Source: Candidatus Melainabacteria bacterium (GTDB lineage: Bacteria; Cyanobacteriota; Vampirovibrionia; Obscuribacterales; Obscuribacteraceae). From it: a stretch of 42,193 bases of DNA. This document shows positions 34,001 to 42,125 of this stretch, in pieces. The stretch covers positions 380 to 42,572 of the forward strand of contig DTSE01000050.1 in assembly GCA_012965515.1 (NCBI GenBank). Direction: 5' to 3'. The position numbers were made by a program, and so were the translations under genes. The first letter of the stretch is position 1. Every line of letters begins with the position of its first letter. The notes below the pieces were generated by a model, which saw nothing but the letters and a program-made list of their open reading frames with translations, did no database searches and was not told the DNA's origin.

Positions 34001-34805
34001 CAAGAACGATCCAGTATCTCGGCGGTATCATGACCTGGGCGAGCTCATCAACCGAGCGCTGATTGTCGATATTGAATTGACGAATCGATTCGATCTCGTC
34101 ATCGAACAACTCTATACGCATCGGAAAGCCGCTGGACGGGTAGATGTCGATAATGTCGCCGCGAATGCTGAATTCGCCGCGCAAGGTGACGAGACTTTCT
34201 CTGGAATAGCCAAGACCCGCCAGCTTGCGAGCCAATTCATCTCGGTCCACACGCTGTCCGCGTGTGAGCTCGAAGCTCTTTTCCTTCAAAGTATCGGCAT
34301 CGAGAACACGCTGGATAAGCGCGCGAATAGGCACGATTACCAGGTAAGGCTCATCACTGCCGTAGATGATCTTGTTGAGCACTTCAAGCTGCGGAGCGAT
34401 ATTGTCCGGGCTGCTCAATACTTGTTCGTACGGAGAAACTTCCGAAGATGGATAGAAATAGACGGGGTAGCGGCTCAGATTAGAGAGTTCATGTTTGAGT
34501 CGCGAAGCTACTTGATTGTCTTGGACAATAATGAAAAACGGTCTTTTGACCTCGTGATTGAGGACTGAAAGTACCAGCGATTTCGCTGAATCCGATAAGC
34601 CTGAAAGGTTCAGCTCTGTTTGCGAATGGCGCGCCGTGCGAGCAAGCAGCTTCGCATATTGCGGTGAACCAAGGAAGCGTTGATGAAGAGCGCTTGCGAG
34701 AATGTTTTCGCGTGTTTGTCGAGAAGAATCGCCTGTATTTTGTGACTGAGTTGCCATATTTCTTGATGCTGCCGCCTGGTTCACTCCAAACTCCGTTTCG
34801 AACAT
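31047..34805 (-). CDS. mfd: Transcription-repair coupling factor
   Basis: A 1252-residue Mfd, within the family's upper size range. It displaces RNA polymerase stalled at lesions and recruits UvrA. From the N-terminus: a UvrB-like region (PVYFYPSSEVSPYEQVLSSP; TLRGEFSIRGDIIDIYPS) and the RNA-polymerase-interacting CarD-like domain (LKVGDYVVHMKHGIGQFVG, ~residues 590-650). The translocase follows, with Walker A CGDVGFGKTEVA (~725), the DEEQRFG box (~828), SATPIPRTLHMALSG and QLRGRVGRS, then the C-terminal TRCF domain. An Ala-rich low-complexity insert lies near residue 490. The start is uncertain: ATG 34805, GTG 34784 or ATG 34757 are all in frame and none has a clear SD. Confidence 0.97.
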   Translation of the reverse strand: MFETEFGVNQAAASRNMATQSQNTGDSSRQTRENILASALHQRFLGSPQYAKLLARTARHSQTELNLSGLSDSAKSLVLSVLNHEVKRPFFIIVQDNQVASRLKHELSNLSRYPVYFYPSSEVSPYEQVLSSPDNIAPQLEVLNKIIYGSDEPYLVIVPIRALIQRVLDADTLKEKSFELTRGQRVDRDELARKLAGLGYSRESLVTLRGEFSIRGDIIDIYPSSGFPMRIELFDDEIESIRQFNIDNQRSVDELAQVMIPPRYWIVLEDTKEFRDELIDRLREHAEASAEKLEDGAKETLLSIIENDLTGFASGQYPESCEYYFPFISDRFATLADYLPEKSLVFFDEWDLLTSSLIGYEEKLNAAYNEGISTGRLLALPRALHSSYEELKTRITNFQKVYLSSLPAFPDEAEHAVVQFDCHPIERFGNQMQAVIEKVRSFRRNEYQVVISTEQPQRLLGLLREWDTPARYLGAESDIRHHEPGSADAATAAGNLNAPEAQALSFAELVARGKTPGTGSEVWVTRHGFVQGFRLDDIMLVSITDAEMFGLKRRPTVYRRQVAEKTYERFTSVSDLKVGDYVVHMKHGIGQFVGVQRIAVDSQQREYLTVQYTGEDRLYVPVDQINLLSRYRGAGDSAPRLSRLGGAEWESTKKRVKKSVKQVAEDLVNLYAIRAKQEGFQCIPDTPWQYEMEEAFPYEETPDQWQAILDVKGDLEANKPMDRLICGDVGFGKTEVAIRGIFKTVMSGKQVAVLVPTTILAQQHYNNLCERFSAYPIRVGLLSRFRTAKEQREVVQKLAIGECDVVVGTHRMLQKDIAFKDLGLLIIDEEQRFGVGHKEKLKQLRVMVDVLTMSATPIPRTLHMALSGARDMSLIHTPPVNRLPIKTFVGEYKQPLVRTAILHEMERGGQVYFVHNRIESIEQVAFEVKQLVPEARLIIGHGQMSERDLENVMLDFAAHQYDVLVCTTIIESGLDIPNCNTIIVNEADKFGLAQLYQLRGRVGRSDLQAYAYCLCRPQKVLTETAQSRLKAIREFTSLGSGYQIALRDMEIRGVGNILGAEQHGHMISVGFELYCKLLEESVAELKGQSVASDADAQIDINVSAFIPETYMPDPDQRLIEYKRLADVKTDRDLGVLKEEWKDRFGKAPEEVDNLAKVVRLRLLCAKAQVSAIKPDGQSLKLSVAFRLNEWMPVQSRLPKHLASRTTYKPGQAGGIGPSPCILVRSQGLSPVEQLDLLEELLGAMVLTSVAAK

Positions 34806-35115
34806 TCAAAATCGCTCAAATTTGTGGGGCGTAGATTATTCGTGCTCTGCGCGCGTTTTCGTCGAGCTTCAGCCATATAGAAGCGCAATCGAACCAAATT
34901 TGGCGAATTTTTTATCGTAGCATGCGAAGACCGTACGACGCCCGTCCGAAGCCAATTTGTGTCTTTTGGCGTAATTATCGTCTCCGCCCGGGCCGGCGCC
35001 ACAATCGGGCAGTTGTTACTTTCCGGAAGGGCGTGAAAATTCACTGTTTCCACTTTACAGAAAGCTCATGAGTGTTCAGGTATTATGTCCTTTGTAATGT
35101 TTAAGGGAATTTTGG
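34806..35115. other. Divergent intergenic region mfd / secreted TPR gene
   Basis: 310 bp between divergent genes. Near the right end TATTAT (35081-35086) is a possible -10 for the TPR gene; TTTACA at 35054-35059 is a reasonable -35 sequence but the 21-bp spacer is too long for a confident call. I see no RNA gene, repeat or terminator here. Confidence 0.4.
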
Positions 35116-36531
35116 ATGAGGCCAGCCGTTCTTAGAAACCTGAAGATTTTTGTCTCAGTTTTCGTGGCTGTCTCCGTTTTTGCCACTCTGCCTTCGTATG
35201 CTCAAAAACACCGCTATGCGCCCGATGTCGAACAGCGCATAGATATCGCCGGGCGGATGAGCAAGGACGGCAATTTCGAAGAAGCTCGTCGTATTCTCAA
35301 TGAAGCGCTTCGCCTGGACGGCAATTGCTGTGAGTGCTTAAACAGTTTGGGGATTACCTATTTCAAAGAAGGTCGTCTGAAAGAAGCGGAAGGCAATTTC
35401 CGCGGCGCGCTTAGAATTGACCCTCTGTACCTGGAAGCCCTCTGCAACCTCGGTTTGTGCCTCTACCAGCAGGGCGAATCGCACTACGAGGAAGCCTCTG
35501 TTTACTTTCGTCAGGCGCTTGAACTGACGCATAACAACGATTTTCAATTACACAAAAACCTTGCCGATGTTTTGCGCGATAAGGGTGATTTCAAAGAAGC
35601 GCTCAAGCATTACGGCGAAGCGGTGCGTCTGCAGCCAGACTACGCGCCTGCCTACAACGGGCTATCCATGCTGTATTACAGGCTCAAGCAATACGACAAG
35701 GCTTATGACGAAGCGCAGAAGGCAGTCAAGTTCAGACCGGATTATGCGCTCGGATACTTTTACCTGGGTATGATTGAAACCGCTCGCAAGCACGTTCCCG
35801 AGGCGATCCAGTACTACGAAACCTCTTTGAAGTACGAGCCAAACCAGCGCTACGCCGCTGATACGCGCCAAAAGATTTCTGACTTGAAGGCTGGATTCAT
35901 GCCACCTTCTGATAATAATGGTCCGTCTTCCGCCTCCCCTGGAGCGGTTGCACCCTCTTCTGTGATTGCTTCGCTGGTCCGTTCGCAGGAATGGGAGAGG
36001 GCTGAAAATGAGTTGGCTCGGCTGGTTGCCACTCCTTCAGGTAAAACTGCCAACAATTACAACAATTATGGCTACGTCCTTTCGCGCCGCCAGAATTTCG
36101 ACGGAGCTATCGCTGCCTACCGAAAGGCCATCGAGCTGAAGAGAGGCAAATTTCCTGAGGCGCACTACAATCTCGGGCAAGTTTTGCGCCTGAACAATCA
36201 GTCAAAAGAAGCCGAGAAAGAAATTTTCACCGCGGTTCAAGAAGCGCAACAAATGAACAAGCGTTTTCCGGCTGCTTTGAACGCCTACGCTCTCATGCGC
36301 AAGTCGCGCGGGGACTTGAAAGGCGCGAAATATTACTATGTCAGAGCCCTTACGCAGGCTGCCGACACAATGCCTGTGATTCATTACAATTTTGCTATCC
36401 TGCTCGAAAAAACGGAGCAAAGCCGGGATGCAGTCGCTCAATATAAGCGCTATTTAGCCCTGGCGCCAGCCGGTAAGAACGCAAAAGCCGCCCGCGAACG
36501 CCTTAAGCGCCTGACCGGCGAGAATAAGTAG
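35116..36531 (+). CDS. Secreted TPR-repeat protein
   Basis: A 471-residue exported TPR protein. The signal peptide runs to ~residue 29 (hydrophobic core FVSVFVAVSVFATLPSYA, cleavage after SYA). Six to seven classical 34-residue TPRs follow at ~40-250, for example NSLGITYFKEGRLKEAEGNF and HKNLADVLRDKGDFKEALKHY. A Ser/Pro/Asn-rich linker lies at ~258-285. A second TPR block at ~290-465 ends in YKRYLALAPAGKNAKAARERL. The AAGGGAAT SD lies just upstream of the ATG. It differs from the kinesin-light-chain-type TPR proteins in this window. It probably assembles envelope or secretion complexes; the specific partner is unknown. mnmA follows by 98 bp. Confidence 0.85.
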   Translation: MRPAVLRNLKIFVSVFVAVSVFATLPSYAQKHRYAPDVEQRIDIAGRMSKDGNFEEARRILNEALRLDGNCCECLNSLGITYFKEGRLKEAEGNFRGALRIDPLYLEALCNLGLCLYQQGESHYEEASVYFRQALELTHNNDFQLHKNLADVLRDKGDFKEALKHYGEAVRLQPDYAPAYNGLSMLYYRLKQYDKAYDEAQKAVKFRPDYALGYFYLGMIETARKHVPEAIQYYETSLKYEPNQRYAADTRQKISDLKAGFMPPSDNNGPSSASPGAVAPSSVIASLVRSQEWERAENELARLVATPSGKTANNYNNYGYVLSRRQNFDGAIAAYRKAIELKRGKFPEAHYNLGQVLRLNNQSKEAEKEIFTAVQEAQQMNKRFPAALNAYALMRKSRGDLKGAKYYYVRALTQAADTMPVIHYNFAILLEKTEQSRDAVAQYKRYLALAPAGKNAKAARERLKRLTGENK

Positions 36532-36537
36532 GCTGTC

Positions 36538-36566
36538 AAGACAAGCTCGAAGGTCTGTTGTACAAT
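36538..36566 (+). promoter_or_regulatory. Candidate promoter upstream of mnmA
   Basis: AAGACA (36538-36543) and TACAAT (36561-36566) with a 17-bp spacer. It would give a ~58-nt leader before ATG 36630. Prediction from hexamer similarity only. Confidence 0.35.
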
Positions 36567-36629
36567 CAACTTCCGTGGCTATTGCTGCGGCAACGTTTGC
36601 CGTAATTTTTTCGTGTTTTGGAAACAACC

Positions 36630-37805
36630 ATGAGCGTAACTGAGAAGGACATCAAAAACGCAGCACCAGCAGCGAATCCTCAGCACACTGAGGAGATGCT
36701 GGAGGCCGTTTGCGCAGTCGCTCGCTCTCGCGAAGCCACTCCAGTGCCCGCTGGTAAGACCCGCGTCGCAGTTCTTATGAGTGGTGGCGTTGATAGTTCT
36801 GCCACTGCATATCTGCTCAAAGAGCAAGGTTACGATGTAGTCGGAGTGACTGGCTGGCTAATCAAATCAGGCAGTCGCTGCTGTGACACCGGCATGATTG
36901 ATGCGGCTCGGGTTTGTGAGCAGCTTGGCGTTGACCATCACGCTGTTGATTTGAGAGAGCTTTTCAAAACGCAAATCATTGATGACTTCCATCAATCTTA
37001 TGCACGTGCGCGCACGCCGTTGCCTTGCAGTCTCTGCAATACGGTGATTAAGTGGGGCGCCCTTATGAATTATGGACGCAAGATTCTTGGCGCAGAGTAC
37101 ATTGCCACCGGGCATTACGGGCGCATTGAGGAAATTGACGGACAAGTCAGATTGGCTCGCGCCAAAGATCCTAAGAAAGATCAGTCATATGTACTCTGGG
37201 GCCTGACTCTCGACCAGCTGAAACACACACTGCTCCCACTGGGCGATTATTCGAAAGACGAAATTCGCGCAATTGCCGCCAAGGCAGATCTGACCACCGC
37301 CAATCGCCCAGACAGTCAGGACCTATGCTTCATTCCCATGGGTAAGACTCCGCAAGAGTATTTGTCCGGTTTTCTTTCCGAACTGCCCGGACCGATTTTG
37401 CACGCGCTTACCGGCGACCTTATGGGCGAGCATAAAGGCACCCACAATTTCACCATTGGTCAAAGACGCGGTATCAATATTTCCTATAAAGAGCCGCTCT
37501 ATGTCACCTCCATCGATCCCGACATGCGCATTGTCTATGTCGGACCGAAAGAGGCTCTTCTGCGCCGTGAATTGACTGCATCCTTCATGAACTGGATGCT
37601 TGAGGCACCACCTGTAGAGCCATTCAGAGCGCAAGTGAAGATCAGATATAACAGCCCTACGGCACCAGCCCTGGTTACACCCTTGCCTGACAACAAGGCA
37701 TCGGTGTTATTCGATGAGGCTCAGCCGGCAATCACACCCGGACAGGTGCTCGGCGTGTACGATCTGTCCGACGCATATATTATGGGTGGCGGCTGGATAG
37801 ATTGA
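36630..37805 (+). CDS. mnmA: tRNA-uridine 2-sulfurtransferase MnmA
   Basis: A 391-residue tRNA 2-thiouridylase that inserts sulfur at U34 of Lys/Glu/Gln tRNAs. The ATP PP-loop is SGGVDSS (51-57). GHYGRI lies downstream. The two catalytic cysteines are C136 in PCSLCNTVIKWG and C233 in DSQDLCFIP; HNFTIGQRRGI and the C-terminal beta domain ending in GGGWID are intact. The first ~45 residues before the core are a charged, Ala/Pro-rich extension not typical of the family. ATG 36630 is used rather than TTG 36618; both have weak SDs. It is separated from the upstream TPR gene by 98 bp with its own candidate promoter. Confidence 0.95.
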   Translation: MSVTEKDIKNAAPAANPQHTEEMLEAVCAVARSREATPVPAGKTRVAVLMSGGVDSSATAYLLKEQGYDVVGVTGWLIKSGSRCCDTGMIDAARVCEQLGVDHHAVDLRELFKTQIIDDFHQSYARARTPLPCSLCNTVIKWGALMNYGRKILGAEYIATGHYGRIEEIDGQVRLARAKDPKKDQSYVLWGLTLDQLKHTLLPLGDYSKDEIRAIAAKADLTTANRPDSQDLCFIPMGKTPQEYLSGFLSELPGPILHALTGDLMGEHKGTHNFTIGQRRGINISYKEPLYVTSIDPDMRIVYVGPKEALLRRELTASFMNWMLEAPPVEPFRAQVKIRYNSPTAPALVTPLPDNKASVLFDEAQPAITPGQVLGVYDLSDAYIMGGGWID

Positions 37806-37951
37806 GTCGTCCAGCTAGCATTTTCGATTTGCGCAATTTTGTAAGAACGCAATTTAATCACGCGTGGTAAAAACGCTGGAACGCGTGTTGTCATGCTGTT
37901 TCGCGTTTCCTGAAATCGGGAACCTACGCAGTGTCGGGGCGTCCTTCGTTA

Positions 37952-37980
37952 TTGCTAACAAAGAAAACAGAATTTATAAT
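37952..37980 (+). promoter_or_regulatory. Sigma-70-type promoter for amidase gene
   Basis: TTGCTA (37952-37957) and a perfect TATAAT (37975-37980) with a 17-bp spacer. Transcription would start near 37987, giving a ~25-nt leader before ATG 38012. This is the best promoter match I found in the window. Confidence 0.6.
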
Positions 37981-38011
37981 ACGAACTTGGTAACTACGGA
38001 TCTTGATTTAA

Positions 38012-39712
38012 ATGCTTCTGAAAAACCGCGTCTTTACCAGGTTTAGACCACTAACATTTGTGCTTGCAGCACTAATGGTGGCATCTTCGATATGTGTTTC
38101 GGATATTAGCGCCGATGCCCGAACTCGAAGGGCTTCATCAAAGAGTCACTCAGCTGCGTCAACCAGAAGCAGAAGCTCTGCTCAATCTTCCCGGGGGCGC
38201 TCACGCACTGTCGTTCAATATTCCGGTTCTCGCAGAAGAACTGTCGCAGTGTCCAGAAGCCGCAGCACCGCTAGCTCTCGACGTAGCGGCCGGACAATTC
38301 GCATAGTCAGGCAGCCGAGACCGAAATATGCCTATCCGCTCAGCCTGTTTCTCATGCATGCCCCTTCCTTTGATAAGAGTCCGCTCGATCAACATACGAG
38401 CGAGAAGATTAGTCGTGCCTGGGACCGTGGTATCGCCGATAGTTACCCAGCTCGTACGCTCGTGAGAGCTGGCGTTGTTAGTTATCACCCACTTCGTGGT
38501 GGCATCTATTACCGTCGTGAACCTGTCAAATACATTATTTTGCACTCCACTGAGACCGGAGTGCCGGTAAGTGCGGTTAACGTGATTGAAGGCTGGAGTT
38601 CGATGGGACGCCGCCACCCCGGCGCGCAGTATGTAGTCGAGCGCAATGGCACCATCTATCAAGCAGTCGATCCTGATCTTGCCACTGTGCACGTCAACAT
38701 TTTCAAGACCTTGCCCGGTATCAATAACGACAACAGTATCGGCATAGAAATGAATCACACCGGCAGACAGAATTATCCTGCTGCTCAGCGAGAAGCTGTT
38801 TGCAAGCTGCTCGCCTATCTGCAACAGCGTTATCAGGTTGATCACGCTAACGTGATCACGCACCGCTATGCACAACAAGGCGACCACACAGATCCAGTCA
38901 ACTTTGATTTGGAAGGATTCCTAGCCTACAAAAACAATTTCCAAAAACAAGCGATTGCTTACAAGGTCAAAGGACTCGAGAAAGAGGTTAAGACCTGGAA
39001 CGAGCCATCAGCCGCTTCGACTATCTTGCAACCGCATCCGGTTCAAGTTGATGCTGCCGAACGTGCCGACAAGAAAGTGGACAGAAACGAGAAAGTCAAA
39101 GTCACTCCTTTGCCATCTCTGGAAGAACCGGTACGCACTGTACAACCGGCTGGTGCTCTGGAGTTGAAAGGACCGATTGAAGTCGATCCATCCTCCGCAT
39201 CTGATTTGAATCAGAAGGAAACATTCGAGGTTGACGGACCTGGTGCCACCAAAGGTGGTGAAGCAGAAGCTGCAAGGTCCGATGCAAAACCGGAGTCGGC
39301 AAAGCAAGAGTCATCACCTGATTCCGCCAAGCCTAAGTTTGCGCCTGGTCCGGATAGTGCGCCGGAATCTAAGTTGAGCAGCCCGCACACCAAATTTGCA
39401 CCAGCGCATGTGATTAACCAGTTACCGAAGAAGGAAGTGGAGACATCCGCTCACAAAGTGGTTGCACCCGCACCGCGCAGAGAAGCTGTCTCTCACAAAT
39501 CTATCGAAGAGGCGCCGCTTACACAGTACGTTCCCGGCGACAAAGATGTTCGTCCAGTTATAAAGCCGGCCGCACGTACCGCAGCGCCTAGAGCCGTTGC
39601 TGCAAAGCCACCGGTTGAAGTTGAACATATTCAGCCTAGGGACTTAAAGCCCACAGCGAAAAAGACGATGTTCCAGCGTTTCCGCTCATACTGGAAAGAA
39701 AACTTCCAATAG
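38012..39712 (+). CDS. Secreted N-acetylmuramoyl-L-alanine amidase (Amidase_2)
   Basis: A 566-residue exported peptidoglycan amidase. The signal sequence spans ~1-36 (hydrophobic LTFVLAALMVASSICVS). Residues ~37-100 are extremely Arg/Ser-rich. The zinc amidase domain covers ~170-310: first zinc His178 in YIILHSTETG, His227 in ATVHVN, catalytic-type Glu in IGIEMNHTGR, and the ITHRY...HTDP region (H284, D294) that closes the site. The long C-terminal part is Pro/Ala/Glu/Lys-rich and disordered, ending in a basic-aromatic tail (MFQRFRSYWKENF). It cleaves the MurNAc-L-Ala bond in the wall. The basic RS segment may bind anionic wall polymers, and the tail may contact membrane; both are inference. 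It has its own TATAAT promoter. Confidence 0.88.
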   Translation: MLLKNRVFTRFRPLTFVLAALMVASSICVSDISADARTRRASSKSHSAASTRSRSSAQSSRGRSRTVVQYSGSRRRTVAVSRSRSTASSRRSGRTIRIVRQPRPKYAYPLSLFLMHAPSFDKSPLDQHTSEKISRAWDRGIADSYPARTLVRAGVVSYHPLRGGIYYRREPVKYIILHSTETGVPVSAVNVIEGWSSMGRRHPGAQYVVERNGTIYQAVDPDLATVHVNIFKTLPGINNDNSIGIEMNHTGRQNYPAAQREAVCKLLAYLQQRYQVDHANVITHRYAQQGDHTDPVNFDLEGFLAYKNNFQKQAIAYKVKGLEKEVKTWNEPSAASTILQPHPVQVDAAERADKKVDRNEKVKVTPLPSLEEPVRTVQPAGALELKGPIEVDPSSASDLNQKETFEVDGPGATKGGEAEAARSDAKPESAKQESSPDSAKPKFAPGPDSAPESKLSSPHTKFAPAHVINQLPKKEVETSAHKVVAPAPRREAVSHKSIEEAPLTQYVPGDKDVRPVIKPAARTAAPRAVAAKPPVEVEHIQPRDLKPTAKKTMFQRFRSYWKENFQ

Positions 39713-39724
39713 GTTTAGCGAAGC

Positions 39725-39747
39725 GTAGGGGCGCATTGCGTGCGCCC
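39725..39747. repeat. GC-rich hairpin, dispersed family
   Basis: GTAGGGGCGCA opens a 7-bp stem (GGGCGCA 39729-39735 with TGCGCCC 39741-39747, loop TTGCG), 17 bp after the amidase stop at a convergent junction. It shares the GTAGGGGCG end with the copies near 22018 and 20744. Confidence 0.65.
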
Positions 39748-39810
39748 TCATCTGTAAGGCGATTCCATGCGTTGTCCGAATTGCTTTTCGGCGATGGCGA
39801 TGGGCGGTGT

Positions 39811-39834
39811 AAAAGCGCGGGGGATTCGCCCGCG
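39811..39834 (-). terminator. Intrinsic terminator for thpR unit
   Basis: On the minus strand a 6-bp all-GC stem (39834-39829 with 39821-39816, 7-nt loop) is followed within two bases by TTTT (39814-39811). It lies 9 bp past the thpR stop, a typical position for a rho-independent terminator of the fadB-like/thpR unit. Confidence 0.6.
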
Positions 39835-39842
39835 TCTCCTGT

Positions 39843-40460
39843 TCAATTAAGCGCGATGTCCTGGATACTGGAGTATCCGTTCGGTCCCGCATTCAAATCG
39901 CTTTCGATTAGCGAGACAGCTGAGATTTCATGAGCCAAAGGGAAAAAATCCTCTGGAACTATGAAGTCGCTCAACAAACGTTTCACTTTGCCAGCTTCAC
40001 GTTCATTGTGATCTGGTGAAAAACGGCAAACTGTAAGGTGTGGGCGAAAGCGCTTGAAGCGTTGCACCTTTTCGCTCTTTTCCAAGTATTTCGACAAACC
40101 TTTGCTTATCTCATTGTTGAGGCTTTCCGCCTCCGGGCAATCGGCAGTACTTTCGAGGACAAGAACTCGCGGTGCTTTGAGCGAAGACCACACCTCAATC
40201 TTGTCGTACTGAATTTGGAAAGAACGGTTGTTTTGCTTTTTCCATTCAGCGACCGTTGACTGTAGATCAAGTTTCACTTCTTCGATTCGTCGACGTTCGA
40301 CATCACCAATGAAAAGCCACGTGAGGTGTAGTTTTGGCAGCGGGACAAATCGTGCTTTGAGCCGCCAGCGCTGCGACAACTGGCTGTTCCTCTGCTTGAG
40401 CTGCTCGAATAAGGCTGCCCGATCTGCACCAAGGAAAGTTCCGACAAACAGCCGAGCCAT
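39843..40460 (-). CDS. thpR: RNA 2',3'-cyclic phosphodiesterase (2H family)
   Basis: A 205-residue 2H-phosphoesterase (ThpR/LigT-like). Both HxTx motifs are present: HLTW in KLHLTWLFIGDV and HLTV in FRPHLTVCRF, about 95 residues apart as expected. RLFVGTFL at the N-terminus and the C-terminal region ISAVSLIESDL also match the family. It hydrolyses 2',3'-cyclic phosphodiesters on RNA ends; its physiological role is unclear in most bacteria. ATG 40460 has AGAGGAAGGA immediately upstream; an ATG at 40475 lacks an SD. It starts 27 bp after the fadB-like stop, so the two genes are probably cotranscribed. Confidence 0.9.
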   Translation of the reverse strand: MARLFVGTFLGADRAALFEQLKQRNSQLSQRWRLKARFVPLPKLHLTWLFIGDVERRRIEEVKLDLQSTVAEWKKQNNRSFQIQYDKIEVWSSLKAPRVLVLESTADCPEAESLNNEISKGLSKYLEKSEKVQRFKRFRPHLTVCRFSPDHNEREAGKVKRLLSDFIVPEDFFPLAHEISAVSLIESDLNAGPNGYSSIQDIALN

Positions 40461-40487
40461 TCCTTCCTCTTGCATTATTCAAAACCC

Positions 40488-42125
40488 TTAGTCTGCGTCT
40501 TTGCCGCTGCTGTAGAAGCTTCTGCCGGTGGCAGCCATCTGTTTCAAGTAAGAGCTTACTTCGCGATGCGGTCCTGGTTCTTGATAAATTTCTTCCAGCT
40601 TCTCAATGACATACGGAATTCCCAGAGAGTCGGCGTATTTCAAGAGTCCGCCACGGAAAGGAGGGAAGCCCATACCCATGACAGTTGCGACGTCGACTTC
40701 GCGTGGGCGGCGCACAACCTTTTCGTCGAGGCAGCGTGCCGCTTCATCGATCATTGGAAGCAAGATGTGCTGTGCCAATCGCTTGCATTCTTCAGGCGGT
40801 GCCTTTTCTTCGCTTACGTTCAACTTGAGCAGATTGGCAAGGTCGGGATTCATGCCGGTGTTTCTGCCGGATTCATCCCAGAGGTACAGTCCCCTGCCGT
40901 GACGTTTTCCAATTATGCCGATGTCTTTAACACCTTTCAGGCAGGCAGGTTTTGTGAATCGTTCTCCAATATTGTCTTGAAGTGAATCAGCAACGAGCAG
41001 TGCCACGTCCATTCCTACTTCATCAGTGACGCCCCAAGGACCGAGCGGCATTCCGAAGTCGATTGCTGCGTCGTCGATCCAGTTGATTGCTGTTCCAAGG
41101 TCCACGAGTCTGGCAGATTCGTTGATGTAACAGCACAATAGTCGATTGACCAAAAAGCAGGTGCTGTCTTTCACTGGCAATGGCAGCTTGTCCAATGCGG
41201 CGAGGAATGCCAGCACTTTTGATTGACTTTCCTTACCGGCATTCTTCGCCGGAATGACTTCCACAAGCGGCATTCTATCGACGGGATGAAAGAAGTGAAT
41301 ACCGAAGAATTCGTGCTTAGCACCTAGCTTCTCGACTAATTCGTTGACCGAAAGGGATGAAGTATTTGTGGCGACAATGGTGGAAGATTTTAGAATCGGT
41401 AGAACTTTCGAGAGAATATCGATTTTTGTCTCTAGGACTTCGGCACAAGCTTCCACAAGCAAATCAACATCAGCCAGATCTTCAAATGATTTCGCTGACT
41501 TTATTGAACCTGGAGCTTTTCCTTCCTCACCTTCGACGTCTGCCTTTTCTGCACGCTTGACGTTATTCGTCACTGTTTCCATCATCAAGTCTTGACGGGC
41601 ATCGCTAGCCGCTTTTACTACTACGTCATAACCTCTGATAGCGGCCCAGCTGGCAATGTTTGTCCCCATAATGCCACCGCCAATGATGCCGACGGTTTTA
41701 ATCGGAGCTGAGCCTTGCTTTCCTGCTTTGGCTGCAGCAGACATTTTGTAGAACTCAGTGGTGAAGAAAAGAAAGATCATATTGCGAGCTGTTTCGCTGA
41801 ATGATAGTTCGGCAAACGCGCGTGCTTCGAATTCGTGTCCCTTCTCAATGCCTTGTGTGAGTCCTGTTTTGATAGATTCGAGCGCCTTTACCGGAGCAGG
41901 ATAATTGCCCTTTGTTTTAATGCGCAGCGTACGCTCCATCATCTTGAAATACTTTTCTTGTTTTTCTGGAGCATCCGGAACAGCGCCGTGCGGGCGAGTT
42001 TTCCAATCTGGGTCCGCTGCCAATTCCAAACAAATACTTTCTGCTCTGGAGATGAGGTCGTCTTTTTCCACCAGCTCGTCTACGATGCCGAGTTCCAGAG
42101 CCTTTTTCGCATTGAGAAGGGACAC
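40488..42125 (-). CDS. Enoyl-CoA hydratase / 3-hydroxyacyl-CoA dehydrogenase (FadB/FadJ-like), 5'-truncated
   Basis: The bifunctional beta-oxidation enzyme lacks most of its hydratase domain. The visible reading begins with the C-terminal crotonase segment (NAKKALELGIVDELVEKDDL). A linker follows, then the NAD-binding domain (VGIIGGGIMGTNIASWAAIRGYDVVV), TNTSSLSVNELVE and GIHFFHPVDRMPLVEVI, and two 3HCDH C-domains (CFLVNRLLCCYINE; VMGMGFPPFRGGLLKYAD). It converts enoyl-CoA through 3-hydroxyacyl-CoA to 3-ketoacyl-CoA. FadB/FadJ-type proteins are ~700-730 residues, so ~180 or more N-terminal residues are missing. The GTG at 42125 is not a real start: the sequence from 42109 onward is a fold-back copy of 41767-41851, with an in-frame stop beyond, so the gene is broken at 42109 by the contig-end artefact. 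Confidence 0.85.
   Translation of the reverse strand: MSLLNAKKALELGIVDELVEKDDLISRAESICLELAADPDWKTRPHGAVPDAPEKQEKYFKMMERTLRIKTKGNYPAPVKALESIKTGLTQGIEKGHEFEARAFAELSFSETARNMIFLFFTTEFYKMSAAAKAGKQGSAPIKTVGIIGGGIMGTNIASWAAIRGYDVVVKAASDARQDLMMETVTNNVKRAEKADVEGEEGKAPGSIKSAKSFEDLADVDLLVEACAEVLETKIDILSKVLPILKSSTIVATNTSSLSVNELVEKLGAKHEFFGIHFFHPVDRMPLVEVIPAKNAGKESQSKVLAFLAALDKLPLPVKDSTCFLVNRLLCCYINESARLVDLGTAINWIDDAAIDFGMPLGPWGVTDEVGMDVALLVADSLQDNIGERFTKPACLKGVKDIGIIGKRHGRGLYLWDESGRNTGMNPDLANLLKLNVSEEKAPPEECKRLAQHILLPMIDEAARCLDEKVVRRPREVDVATVMGMGFPPFRGGLLKYADSLGIPYVIEKLEEIYQEPGPHREVSSYLKQMAATGRSFYSSGKDAD
41767..41851 (+). repeat. 85-bp inverted repeat, internal copy
   Basis: This segment, inside the fadB-like gene, is a perfect reverse complement of 42109-42193. 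It reads as normal coding sequence on the minus strand, so this is the genuine copy. Confidence 0.95.

Noticed and set aside
33858-34568. 236-codon plus-strand ORF opposite mfd
   Set aside because: It lies wholly within the conserved UvrB-like region of mfd on the other strand, with no start signal.
37864-38046. 60-codon ORF before the amidase gene
   Set aside because: It covers the TATAAT promoter and overlaps the amidase start; composition is not protein-like.
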